Assembly (NCBI GenBank): GCA_016930935.1
Contig: JAFGFT010000011.1
Coordinates: forward strand, 1 to 64,000
Direction of reading: 5' to 3'
DNA length: 64,000 nucleotides
From: Dehalococcoidia bacterium
GTDB taxonomy: Bacteria > Chloroflexota > Dehalococcoidia > GIF9 > AB-539-J10
The notes beneath the pieces were generated by a model, which was not told where the DNA came from, did no database searches, and worked only from the letters and a program-made list of their open reading frames with translations. Below, one piece after another: positions 44,221 to 52,302 of this stretch (positions are counted from its first letter, which is position 1; every line of letters begins with the position of its first letter). Position numbers and translations under genes: made by a program.

Positions 44221-45399
44221 ATGATTGCCGAAATACTCTGTGTAGGAAGTGAGCTCCTTCTCGGAGATATCGCGGACACGCACACCCGCTATCTTGCTCA
44301 ACGTCTATCAGCACTGGGAATCAATCTTCACTTCAGCACCTCAGTCGGGGACAACCAGGCACGCATCGTCGATTGCCTCTCTCGTGCCCTCGCTCGGTCT
44401 GACATAGTACTGACAACCGGAGGACTCGGCCCAACCGACGATGATCTCACGCGGGAATCCATCGCTGAGTTATTCGGTGAGACTCCGATAGTCGATGAAG
44501 CAGTAGCCGCCCAGTTGCGCGACTTCTTCGCACGTCGCGGCATTGAGATGACGGATAACAACCTGAAACAGGCGTCCCTTATATCTTCAGCACGAGCAAT
44601 CCCCAATGAGCGCGGCACAGCACCAGGCTGGTGGGCAACACGGGATGGCCGCAGCATCATCGCCATGCCCGGCCCCCCGGGCGAGATGCAGTACATGTGG
44701 GAAACTCAGGTTGAACCGCGCCTGATAAGTAGCGAGACCGTCATCCGTTCCCGTACTCTGAAACTATTCAACATTTCCGAGTCGAAGGTTGACACGCTTC
44801 TTTCACCGTTGACGTCTGCGAGCAACCCGACTGTGGCTGTGTACGCGAAGCAGGATGGCATCCATATCCGCATTACTGCAAAAGCCGTCAACGTTGTGGA
44901 AGCCGTTCTCGCGATGGAACCGATTGAAGCCACGGTACGCGAGAGACTTGGCGACTGGCTGTGGGGCACGGACGATGATACGCAAGAATCGGTTGTGGCA
45001 AGGATGTTGCAGTCGCGTGGACTCGCAATCGCAATATCAGAATCAATCACGGCGGGCCACGTCGCGTCTCTTCTGGCATCAACAACTGACAACCGCGACT
45101 ATTTCCGGGGAGCCACCATTTTCCCCTATGGTGGACAAGTCAGGTCTGAAAAGGAGGACTGTGTACAGGCCGCCATGCACGTGCTTGAACGGTTCAACGC
45201 GGACATCGGCCTTGCCGTGTGCGGAGGAGTGCTTGAGGGGGAGCCAGATGGCATGAACGAACTTGTGGTGACCGTTGTATGGCCGACCCGCAACGTTGTA
45301 CAAACGGGCACCTATAGAGCAAGAGCACACAGGGTCAGAAGCCTCGGCGCCTATTACGCTCTCGACCAACTCCGTAAGGTACTGTCCGCAACTACGTAG
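44221..45399 (+). CDS. CinA-family protein (competence/damage-inducible)
   Basis: I use the ATG at 44221 (392 residues), which gives the standard IAEILCVGSELLLGDI N-terminus; the GTG at 44209 sits against the SD AGGAGAG. Residues 1-170 are the MoCF-like domain (LTTGGLGPTDDDLTRE and AMPGPPGEM). Residues ~255-390 match the CinA C-terminal NMN-amidohydrolase domain. Its active-site block reads ISESITAGHVASLLA where typical members have AESxTGGxxAxxLT, so the second Gly-Gly and Cys/Leu positions differ and the deamidase activity is doubtful. The family is linked to pyridine-nucleotide salvage (ADP-ribose/NMN). Confidence 0.88.
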   Translation: MIAEILCVGSELLLGDIADTHTRYLAQRLSALGINLHFSTSVGDNQARIVDCLSRALARSDIVLTTGGLGPTDDDLTRESIAELFGETPIVDEAVAAQLRDFFARRGIEMTDNNLKQASLISSARAIPNERGTAPGWWATRDGRSIIAMPGPPGEMQYMWETQVEPRLISSETVIRSRTLKLFNISESKVDTLLSPLTSASNPTVAVYAKQDGIHIRITAKAVNVVEAVLAMEPIEATVRERLGDWLWGTDDDTQESVVARMLQSRGLAIAISESITAGHVASLLASTTDNRDYFRGATIFPYGGQVRSEKEDCVQAAMHVLERFNADIGLAVCGGVLEGEPDGMNELVVTVVWPTRNVVQTGTYRARAHRVRSLGAYYALDQLRKVLSATT

Positions 45400-45826
45400 T
45401 CAACCACGCCGCTTTTCTTCGGAACCCTCACGACAGATAGTCTCGCGCGCTGTTGCCGCACATCCGGGTGACTTCCTACGCAATTCGATACAGCATCTAC
45501 TGTCCACAGTCATGCGTTCCCATGTTCGTATGCTACTCCCGCCGAATCCAGGTGTACACGAAAAGCGGAACGGGCATTCCGTATGCACCAAGGAGTTCAC
45601 CTACTGGTACACAAGTATCCAGGACAGATTCAGGCACGAACACTCTCAGTCACGCGTCGTCTGACTAGCAGGGGACGGAGTAGGCCGGCGACTATACATG
45701 ACATAATCCTGCGTCACCGGAACACTGAACCTCAGTATCCTGCGTACGTGTTGCGTGCTCCTTCGTAGCAGGTGTATTATTACCTGCCCATACACCTGCA
45801 GGGCCTTCACGGTCCACGCATAGTCC
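45400..45826. other. Gap between cinA-like gene and tRNA(CAU)
   Basis: No frame here has recognisable coding character, and I see no strong hairpin. The tRNA promoter should lie in its right end (GTGTATTATTACC at 45770-45784 is AT-rich), but no clean -35/-10 pair stands out. Confidence 0.4.
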
Positions 45827-45901
45827 GGGCCAGTAGCTCAGCGGCAGAGCCCCCGGCTCATAACCGGTTGGTCGCAGGTTCGAACCCTGCCTGGCCCACC
45901 A
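45827..45901 (+). tRNA. tRNA-Met or tRNA-Ile2 (CAU anticodon)
   Basis: The acceptor GGGCCAG (45827-45833) pairs with CTGGCCC (45891-45897). The anticodon loop CTCATAA has CAT at 45859-45861. The T-arm is GGTTCGAACCC and CCA is encoded. The anticodon stem has one mismatch at its outer pair. Acceptor and anticodon-arm sequence resemble the lysidine-modified tRNA-Ile2 about as much as elongator Met, and I cannot separate these by eye; the acceptor lacks the initiator C-A mismatch. Confidence 0.93.
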
Positions 45902-45934
45902 TTGATTCCGTGGAAGTCTCGCTCACCCATATCA

Positions 45935-46906
45935 TCACGCTCGTGGGTGATATCTCTTCTGAGTCTCTTCCGCATACCTGTCTGATGCATGCACGTAGCG
46001 CGTCGTCGTTACCAGTGATTCGTGTCCCAGCAGTATCTGCAGGGCAGCCGGGTTCGCGCCACCCTCAGCAAGGTAGGTTGCGAAGCCGTGACGGAGAGAA
46101 TGCGCAGAGGTCGGCACGTTGATCTGTAGTCTCTCTCTGTAGCGCTTGATTCGCTCTTGTAGGTAGTTCGTAGATATCCGCCGTCTGGGGTCGTTTACAT
46201 TTCGACCTGAATAGGGAATGAACAGCGCAGGTGCGTTGTCAGTGCGGGTCTTGAGGTATTCATCAAGATGATGGGTCGCACGTTCGGTCAGGTAGACGAA
46301 GCGCTGCTTCCTGCCTTTGCCAGTGATGAAAACACGACCTGAACCGTCTATCTGGCTGCGTTTCAAACCGCAAAGCTCCGAAATACGCATACCCGTCGAT
46401 AGCAGGACCTCGAGCATCGCTCGGTTCCTCAGTGCAACTGCGGGATTGGACTCAAGCTGGCTTGGGGACTCAACCAGTGCCGTGAGCGCGTCGAGTTCAG
46501 CTATCTGAGAGTGCTTCTTTGTCGCCTTGGTCAGCTTGATAGCCTCGGGTGGCAGGGGAAAAGCAAAATCCATCTCAACCAGGAACTTGAGATACGACCT
46601 CAATGCGGACAGCATGCGGTTGACTGAGCGGGCATCAAGCGTTGCCACAGTCCCGGGTTCACCCCCTGCGGTCTCACGGTCATGCGATGCAAGGTAGGCT
46701 TTGTAGTAGGTGATGCCGCGCTTGTCCAGCCGCGAAAAATCCATCTTGCTTTCACGCAGAAAGTTGTCGAACACCCGCAGGTCGCGCTCATAATTGTAGA
46801 TGGTGCGGGGAGAGTAGTTGTCGGCCTGGAGTTGCAGAAGGTAGTCGTCTAGATGAGCAAGCGAAGTGGAGTGGTCTTCAGGCCGTACCTTTCGTTTGCC
46901 TATCAT
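45935..46906 (-). CDS. Tyrosine recombinase (XerC/XerD-like integrase)
   Basis: 323 residues: a SAM-like core-binding N-domain (LDDYLLQLQADNYSPRTIYNYERDL, about 19-43) and a catalytic domain. The expected residues are Arg174 (STGMRISEL), Lys in GKGRKQRFVYL, HSLRHGFATYLAEGG, LGHESLVTTTRYVH and the nucleophile Tyr304. Length and motif style fit chromosomal Xer proteins. Its 3' end lies 33 bases from a tRNA gene, and the region upstream is a 1.7-kb gene-free, repeat-bearing stretch, a setting also seen for integrases of mobile islands. No direct repeat of the tRNA 3' end was found in the window. Confidence 0.9.
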   Translation of the reverse strand: MIGKRKVRPEDHSTSLAHLDDYLLQLQADNYSPRTIYNYERDLRVFDNFLRESKMDFSRLDKRGITYYKAYLASHDRETAGGEPGTVATLDARSVNRMLSALRSYLKFLVEMDFAFPLPPEAIKLTKATKKHSQIAELDALTALVESPSQLESNPAVALRNRAMLEVLLSTGMRISELCGLKRSQIDGSGRVFITGKGRKQRFVYLTERATHHLDEYLKTRTDNAPALFIPYSGRNVNDPRRRISTNYLQERIKRYRERLQINVPTSAHSLRHGFATYLAEGGANPAALQILLGHESLVTTTRYVHASDRYAEETQKRYHPRA

Positions 46907-46931
46907 GAAACTGAGTATAAGGAATATTATA

Positions 46932-47235
46932 CGCAGTTGTCAAGAGAGACGAAAATTGTGCGGAGAACGCCACAGCATCCCACTAACCACCCCGATGCGC
47001 TCGACTTCGCTCCACTTTCATCGCATCCCTGAAGTCGATGTCATACCGACTTCTCCCATTCAGGCCGCACCTTTCGCTCCGATTCTTCAACGACTATTCT
47101 TTCTGCTCCCTGATTCTTCTCATATATTCCGCCACCTCCCATAATGTGACTGCTCTGCTACAACGCCGCATTACGGCCGAACATCCTACGATTCGGCAGC
47201 AGTCCAGCCGCTAACCACTCCGAAATCACATCGCC
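46932..47235. other. Gene-free stretch upstream of the recombinase
   Basis: No supported gene. A TATAAT on the minus strand (46926-46931) could be the -10 of the recombinase gene, but no -35 at proper distance is visible. GGCCGAACATCCTACG near 47172-47187 resembles the end of the repeats at 47236 and 47485 and may be a worn copy. Confidence 0.35.
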
Positions 47236-47352
47236 AGGGTTGTCGGCCTGAAAACTTGTACTGAGAATTGAGGCGGCATGACCTGAGAGTCATGGAAGGC
47301 CACTTTCGGGCCAATTTCGGGCATTCTCGAGCATCCTACGTATGACCGTGCG
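47236..47352. repeat. ~115-bp structured repeat, copy 1
   Basis: A 117-base unit running from AGGGTTGTCGGCCTGAA to TATGACCGTGCG. It matches copy 2 at most positions, with a divergent stretch of about 20 bases (47254-47270) and a 2-base length difference there. Inside is the inverted repeat CATGACctgagaGTCATG (47278-47295), and the duplicated phrase TTTCGGGC occurs twice. Confidence 0.85.
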
Positions 47353-47484
47353 GCGCCACGCCTTCCGTCAGTCAACGAAATCACCCAAACAAGGTACAGG
47401 AGAATATGCGTCCCACGCTGCAGGCCACAGGCTGTCCCTCAGACAGTGGCAATGCAGTCACTTCCGGTTCGAAACCGATCTGCA

Positions 47485-47599
47485 AGGGTTGTCGGCCTGA
47501 ATACCTGTTGATTATCGAGGCGGCATGACCTGAGAGTCATGAAAGGCCCATTTCGGGCCAATTTCGGGCATTCTCGAGCATCCTACGTATGACAGTGCG
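47485..47599. repeat. ~115-bp structured repeat, copy 2
   Basis: 115 bases, starting 249 bases after copy 1. It keeps the CATGACctgagaGTCATG inverted repeat and adds a GGCCC/GGGCC hairpin. The flanks between copies 1, 2 and 3 also show patchy similarity, so the true unit may be about 250 bases. Confidence 0.85.
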
Positions 47600-47734
47600 A
47601 GCTTGGCACCGCCGCACCGACCACACAGGCACAAGAGCATCCGCATCCCTCGTTCCGCACTGGAGACGGTCAGGCGCACAGCGGCAATCCATCCATTTCC
47701 CAGTCATGTACAGTCCGCAACGGATCTCGAACCG

Positions 47735-47813
47735 AGAACCTGTACTGAGAACTAGCGGCCAATCACCTGAGAATCATGAGAGGCCCATTACGAGCATTTG
47801 TGAGGGTGCGCAC
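47735..47813. repeat. Degenerate copy 3 of the ~115-bp repeat
   Basis: GAACCTGTACTGAGAACT, then CACCTGAGAATCATGAGAGGCCCATTACGAGCATT resembles copies 1 and 2, but the internal inverted repeat is damaged and the right end is lost. Confidence 0.6.
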
Positions 47814-48647
47814 GAGAAAATATGTCAGTGTCCACTCGCCGGTAGTAGTCAGGCTGCGCTGATTCAAGTAATGCATGTCGCTCCAATCCACAGCCCGTCG
47901 GCCACCAGAATGCGCCACCTGTACGTCTTTGTCGGACAGAATGTATCTCGCCGGGGAAAAACAGCAGCACACCAGTCATCCACCCTAAGACTCAAACACG
48001 CCTGCCCGATTCCGCCAAAAGTCGATTCCCGGTTTTGACCTGTCACCTCAGTGTTGCTCGGTCCTACGCCCGGCGGCATGGGCTGCATCGACGTAGTTCG
48101 GTCATGGATGGCACAGTGAGATTCAGGAGCGTGCGCACCGCCACGCATTGCACCAGAGCGCGCGCGACGGGTTCGTCCAGTCTGACGTCCACGGCCACTC
48201 AGTGGCATGGAGTGCTCCTTTGGACGCCCTTGTTCGCCCGTCGACCACCTCTGTCTTGACAAGCGGCAAGACACCGAACTCGAGCCTTGCGAGAAAGAAG
48301 CCGAAACCGACTGGACTGCCCCATACAGAACGAGCCACTCCGAGTCTCGCATCTTCCAGTGGGTTAGGTGATTATGTCACCTAACGCCGCCAATCAAATG
48401 GTGGTGAGATGCCGCATCGCGCATGCGCCTGAACTTCATCACACGACGTATCTCAAAGACCGTATAGCAGAACGTTCCAGGCGCTTCGCGTCGAGTCTAC
48501 GCTCTCGGCGACCACATACGCGGGCAGAATGAAGCCACGAGATTCATGGTGGACTGCAAATAGTCCACATCGCGAACGCCCCGCGTATTTACTCGCACGA
48601 TGAATACCAGTAAAATCAGACGTTCACACACTACACAGGAGGCCAAT
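47814..48647. other. Gene-free stretch between repeats and the SNase-like gene
   Basis: Frames up to 162 codons on either strand show no motif, poor composition and no SD, so I call no gene. The only sharp structure is the inverted repeat at 48363-48385. Confidence 0.4.
48363..48385. repeat. Perfect 9-bp inverted repeat
   Basis: GTTAGGTGA and TCACCTAAC are separated by TTATG. No T-run follows, so it is as likely to be a protein-binding operator as a terminator. It lies about 260 bases before the next gene. Confidence 0.6.
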
Positions 48648-48971
48648 GTGGAAACCAGAAAGCTCGCAGTCATAGAGGTCATCAGCCCCAGCACCTTTCG
48701 CGCCGATGACAACCAGACCTATCTGTTGCGAGGAGTGCCTGACAGCGACGAGGACCATCCGAACTTCGCACAGGCCAAGGCCTTCGTGGAGCACCGCATT
48801 CTAAATGCCGAGCTACACATTGACCTGGAAACAATAGAGGATATAGAAGACGAGGGCGCACAGTTGGTGGATGCCTACGACGCTGCGCAGCAACTGCTCA
48901 ATGTCCCGCTCGCCGCACACGTGGATGGAATCTACGTCGGCTACCCGATTAGAGTTAACGGCAACTCCTGA
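48648..48971 (+). CDS. Small protein with a degenerate SNase-like (OB-fold) pattern
   Basis: Start at the GTG at 48648, 5 bases after AGGAGG (48637-48642), giving 107 residues; the ATG at 48600 has no SD. The stretch LAVIEVISPSTFRADDNQTYLLRGV, followed by AQAKAFVEHRIL...ELHIDLETIED, follows the strand order of staphylococcal-nuclease domains (VxxVxDGDTxxLxxGxxxRLxGI, AxxFxxxxLxxxxVxLE). The catalytic Asp/Arg/Glu positions are not preserved, so it would be a non-catalytic fold relative. This assignment is weak; otherwise it is a hypothetical acidic cytosolic protein. Confidence 0.6.
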   Translation: METRKLAVIEVISPSTFRADDNQTYLLRGVPDSDEDHPNFAQAKAFVEHRILNAELHIDLETIEDIEDEGAQLVDAYDAAQQLLNVPLAAHVDGIYVGYPIRVNGNS

Positions 48972-49025
48972 TTATCTTCGGATGCTCACCCGCAGACCCG
49001 ACTGGCAGAAGGGGCGCAAAGCCAT

Positions 49026-49265
49026 CTAGGGCTTGCCCCGCATCCGGATATTGCCGCTGAGGTTGATTTCGAAGGGCTGGGCACACTTCGGACACGTGAC
49101 TTCCAGCGTGAGTGGTTTCTCCATCACACGCTGCACCAGCGACGTCACGATTGAATCGAGATTATCCAGCCGCTCGTCGAGCATCTTCACTCGACGGTTC
49201 ATCTGCTCAATGTCTACCTGTGGCTGATTCGAGGAGGTATGACTATGCTCGCGCTTGGTCGCCAA
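49026..49265 (-). CDS. Hypothetical coiled-coil protein with a CxxC motif
   Basis: 79 residues from a TTG start; its SD (GAGAGG) lies in the last codons of the gene upstream, so they are translationally linked. Residues ~16-50 (VDIEQMNRRVKMLDERLDNLDSIVTSLVQRVME) form a heptad-rich coiled coil. The end has TCPKCAQPFEINLSG, a single CxxC knuckle that could bind zinc as a dimer. Not recognised. Confidence 0.6.
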   Translation of the reverse strand: MATKREHSHTSSNQPQVDIEQMNRRVKMLDERLDNLDSIVTSLVQRVMEKPLTLEVTCPKCAQPFEINLSGNIRMRGKP

Positions 49266-49266
49266 A

Positions 49267-49587
49267 CTACATACCTCTCTCTATCACACCCAGCGACTCA
49301 AGCTCCGACCTGTCCTGATCAATCAAGCCATCTACCTGTTCAGAAACCGTCTTCTCAAGGTACTTCCGGAAGGACTCCCTCGCCGCCGGAGATGAACGTA
49401 CTGCCCTCTTCACTTCTTCCCACTCGTCCGTAATGATGTGACTGATCTGGTCAGGTGTAATCGCTTCATTCCCTTCTACCATGGTCTCCATATTCTCAAG
49501 AACGCGTCCCACCATGGTCCGTCGCAGTCTATCGAAAGAGAAGACCTCCTCCCAGGAATACGGTCTCTCACTCTTCTTCTGTACCAT
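49267..49587 (-). CDS. Hypothetical helical protein
   Basis: I place the start at the ATG at 49587 with a GGAGG SD, 106 residues. The frame continues upstream but would run antisense through the elongation-factor-like gene. The protein is highly charged and helical (YSWEEVFSFDRLRRTMVGRVLENMETMVEGN, then WEEVKRAVRSSPAARESFRKYLEKTVSEQVDGLI), with no Cys, no signal and no recognised domain. It forms a two-gene operon with the coiled-coil gene after it. Confidence 0.6.
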   Translation of the reverse strand: MVQKKSERPYSWEEVFSFDRLRRTMVGRVLENMETMVEGNEAITPDQISHIITDEWEEVKRAVRSSPAARESFRKYLEKTVSEQVDGLIDQDRSELESLGVIERGM

Positions 49588-49743
49588 TGCCAGTAACCTC
49601 CAGTTCCTTCTCCAGCTTGCCCTAATGATAGGTACCCCTCTACTGCGTGTCAAGGCAATTCCGCTTTGACCTGTCACAGATTGAATAGGACGTGCTCTAG
49701 TGCTACATTGTGCGATATCAGGGGAAGCCGAAGGAGGAGGACA

Positions 49744-49998
49744 ATGCATGAGGTGGAAATCGGACAGGTGACAGACTTCTTCGCCAAGCCTGTCGTCGCA
49801 GGAATCCACGTGACGGGTGATGTCAACACCGGAGACCTGGTGCGCATCAAGGGACACACGACTGACCTCGAATTCGTCCTCGCCTCGATGCAGATTGAGC
49901 ACACCCCAGTCTCCACCGTCCACGCCGGAGACCTCATTGGAATCAAGGTTCCCGACAGGGTGAGGCAGGGCGACATCATCTATAAGGTCATCGAATAG
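49744..49998 (+). CDS. Translation elongation factor-like protein (EF-Tu domain II-like barrel)
   Basis: Start at the ATG at 49744 (SD GAAGGAGGAGGA), 84 residues. [36 protein letters not shown], then [31 protein letters not shown] is the beta-barrel pattern of EF-Tu/IF2 domain II without any GTPase domain, known as small stand-alone elongation-factor-like proteins. Role unknown. Its last 11 bases overlap the convergent ribH. Confidence 0.85.
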   Translation: MHEVEIGQVTDFFAKPVVAGIHVTGDVNTGDLVRIKGHTTDLEFVLASMQIEHTPVSTVHAGDLIGIKVPDRVRQGDIIYKVIE

Positions 49999-50455
49999 CG
50001 CGCATCAGATTCGCCATCTCGACGGCGCTGAGAGCAGCCGCGAATCCGCGGTTGCCTTCCTTCGCTCCCGCCCTCTGAATGGCCTGCTCAAGCGTATCAG
50101 CCGTGATGATTCCCTGTATAACCGGCACACTGAAGTCGAGAGAGACTTTGGCAATGCCTTTGTTCACCTCTGAGGCAACGTAGTCGAAATGCGGCGTGCC
50201 GCCACGGATTACTGCCCCGAGGCAGATAATTGCATCATATTCGCGCTTCTCAGCAAGAAGCTTCGCAACAAGAGGAACTTCAAAGCACCCCGGGCAAAAC
50301 GCCACGTCCATCGCATCATCAGCCACACCATGCCGCTTCAGTCCATCTTTCGCACCTTCGAGAAGCCGAAGTGTTATCAAATCGTTGAACCTCGCAACTA
50401 CTATGCCGAAACGCAGTCCATCCCCTGTGAGCATCCCTTCAAATGACTGGGCCAT
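49988..50455 (-). CDS. ribH: 6,7-dimethyl-8-ribityllumazine synthase
   Basis: 155 residues, the standard length. [14 protein letters not shown] at the start, the substrate-binding FCPGCFEVP (usually xPGSFExP; here Ser is Cys), [19 protein letters not shown] with the catalytic His, and the phosphate-binding GxKGN-type AGAKEGNRG. It condenses the ribityl-uracil with 3,4-dihydroxybutanone phosphate, the penultimate step of riboflavin synthesis. Last gene of the rib operon, 2 bases after ribBA. Confidence 0.96.
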   Translation of the reverse strand: MAQSFEGMLTGDGLRFGIVVARFNDLITLRLLEGAKDGLKRHGVADDAMDVAFCPGCFEVPLVAKLLAEKREYDAIICLGAVIRGGTPHFDYVASEVNKGIAKVSLDFSVPVIQGIITADTLEQAIQRAGAKEGNRGFAAALSAVEMANLMRAIR

Positions 50456-50457
50456 TC

Positions 50458-51663
50458 TTATTCCTCCTCGATGCCAAGCTGATGTCCCATCTTGTCCTGC
50501 TTGGTCCTGAGATACCGTTCGTTATATGGGTTCGACGAAATCACCACGGGAACAGTCTCCACAATCTCGATTCCGTAACTCTCGAGTCCAATCACTTTGC
50601 GCGGATTGTTCGTCAACAGCCGAATCTTCCGAACGCCGAGGTCAACGAGTATCTGCGCACCGACTCCGTAGTCACGCAGGTCAGCAGGGAAACCAAGAGC
50701 AAGATTCGCCTCCACGGTATCCATGCCTCCATCCTGCAACTCGTATGCCCGTAACTTGTTGTGCAGACCTATACCTCTTCCCTCTTGCCGCATGTACAGG
50801 AATACACCTCTGCCTTCCTCGTTAATACGCTGCATCCCAAGACTCACCTGCTCACCGCAGTCACACCGCCTGCTTCCGAACACGTCACCCGTCAGACACT
50901 CGCTGTGAACCCGTACGAGAACAGGATCACCATTGGCGACGTCCCCTGTAACCAGGGCGACGTGCTCATTGCTGTCCACACTACTGCGGTACGCATAGGC
51001 AACGAACTCTCCAAATCGTGTGGGAAGCTGCGCCTCAGCAACCCGGGTGACAAGAGTCTCATGCCGGCATCGATAGGCAATGAGGTCCCGGATGGTGATT
51101 ATTTTCAACCCGTGCTTCTCCGAGATCTTCTCGAGCTCAGGAAGCCTGGCCATGGTCCCGTCGTCATTCATTATCTCGCAGATGACGCCCGCCAGCTTCA
51201 ATCCTGCTATCTTCGCCAGGTCGACTATCGCCTCGGTGTGCCCTGCACGCGCCAACACACCACCTTCCCTCGCACGTATCGGGAATATGTGCCCCGGCCG
51301 CGCCAGGTCGTCAGGCTTGGCATTGGGTGCAAGCGCCGCAGCCACTGTCCTGGCCCTATCCTCTGCTGAGATGCCCGTAGACACGCCCAGCTTCGCCTCA
51401 ATCGACACCGTGAATGCAGTGCAATTCTTGGACGTGTTGTCCTGCACCATAAGAGGAACCGCCAATTGGTCAAGGCGCTCCCCTGTCATGGGCATACAGA
51501 TAAGACCACGGCCCTCCTTGGCCATGAAATTGATGGCATCTGCATTTACCTTCTCCGCCGCCATCGCAAGGTCGCCTTCATTCTCACGGTTCTCATCATC
51601 GATGATGATGACGAACCGACCCTGTTTGATATCTTCTATTGCATCTTCAATGCGCGCCAGCAT
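50458..51663 (-). CDS. ribBA: Bifunctional 3,4-dihydroxy-2-butanone-4-phosphate synthase / GTP cyclohydrolase II
   Basis: 401 residues with both domains in the usual order. RibB (1-200) has [19 protein letters not shown], then GRGLICMP, then [19 protein letters not shown]. RibA (205-401) has the zinc ligands in [36 protein letters not shown] and [14 protein letters not shown]. It supplies both precursors of the pathway from ribulose-5-phosphate and GTP. It is 15 bases downstream of ribE and 2 bases upstream of ribH. Confidence 0.97.
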   Translation of the reverse strand: MLARIEDAIEDIKQGRFVIIIDDENRENEGDLAMAAEKVNADAINFMAKEGRGLICMPMTGERLDQLAVPLMVQDNTSKNCTAFTVSIEAKLGVSTGISAEDRARTVAAALAPNAKPDDLARPGHIFPIRAREGGVLARAGHTEAIVDLAKIAGLKLAGVICEIMNDDGTMARLPELEKISEKHGLKIITIRDLIAYRCRHETLVTRVAEAQLPTRFGEFVAYAYRSSVDSNEHVALVTGDVANGDPVLVRVHSECLTGDVFGSRRCDCGEQVSLGMQRINEEGRGVFLYMRQEGRGIGLHNKLRAYELQDGGMDTVEANLALGFPADLRDYGVGAQILVDLGVRKIRLLTNNPRKVIGLESYGIEIVETVPVVISSNPYNERYLRTKQDKMGHQLGIEEE

Positions 51664-51678
51664 GTTTCTGAAATCACC

Positions 51679-52302
51679 TCACATAAATCCATTCTCTTGC
51701 AGCAGTTCCCACGTCAATCCGCCTTCCTTCGACTGCTGCAAGCGTTCTACGTACCGGGCAAGTACATCAACCTCAAGGTTCACCGCATCCCCCGGATTCG
51801 CTTCTCCCAAAGTAGTCTGACCATAAGTATAGGACACAAGCGAAACGGTGAACGAATCCTCGGTCAGCATGGCCACAGTAAGACTCACCCCATCTATCGT
51901 CACCGAGCCTTTCATGGCCACATAGCGCATCACATCTGGAAGCGCCTGGATAGTCATCAAAGTTGCAGATTCTTCGGGAACCACCGAGACGATACGTCCA
52001 ACGCCATCGACGTGCCCCAGCACGAAATGTCCACCCATTCTTGTGCTCGGAGTGAGTGCACGCTCAAGGTTTACACGTTTGCCGGGAACAAGTGAACCCA
52101 GCTTGGTGCGACGAAGCGTTTCGGGCATCACATCCGCGGTGAATGAATCTGCGTTGACCCGAATGACAGTGAGACAGACCCCACTCACACAGATGCTGTC
52201 GCTGACCCTCACATCATCGAGGATTGCGTGAACTTCAACTGTGAGACTGTGAGTACCGATCTCTCGGACTCTCCCAATCTCCTCGACTATTCCGCTGAAC
52301 AT
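51679..52302 (-). CDS. ribE: Riboflavin synthase alpha chain
   Basis: 207 residues formed by two tandem barrels. MFSGIVEEIGRV at the N-terminus, SICVSGVCLTVI and DVMPETLRRTKLG in barrel 1, and GHFVLGHVDGVG with DGVSLTVAML in barrel 2. It dismutates two lumazines to riboflavin. The start overlaps the end of ribD by 16 bases. Confidence 0.96.
   Translation of the reverse strand: MFSGIVEEIGRVREIGTHSLTVEVHAILDDVRVSDSICVSGVCLTVIRVNADSFTADVMPETLRRTKLGSLVPGKRVNLERALTPSTRMGGHFVLGHVDGVGRIVSVVPEESATLMTIQALPDVMRYVAMKGSVTIDGVSLTVAMLTEDSFTVSLVSYTYGQTTLGEANPGDAVNLEVDVLARYVERLQQSKEGGLTWELLQENGFM

Noticed and set aside
47236-47813. Repeats considered as a CRISPR array
   Set aside because: Units are ~115 bases at ~250-base spacing, with diverged copies and no short regular spacers, and there are no cas genes.
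47589-48038. 149-codon plus-strand frame over repeat copy 3
   Set aside because: It runs through the repeat array. Composition resembles random translation, and it has no SD.
45827-48600. Integrative element bounded by a duplicated tRNA end
   Set aside because: No second copy of the tRNA 3' sequence, and no cargo or other mobility genes in the window, so boundaries cannot be drawn.
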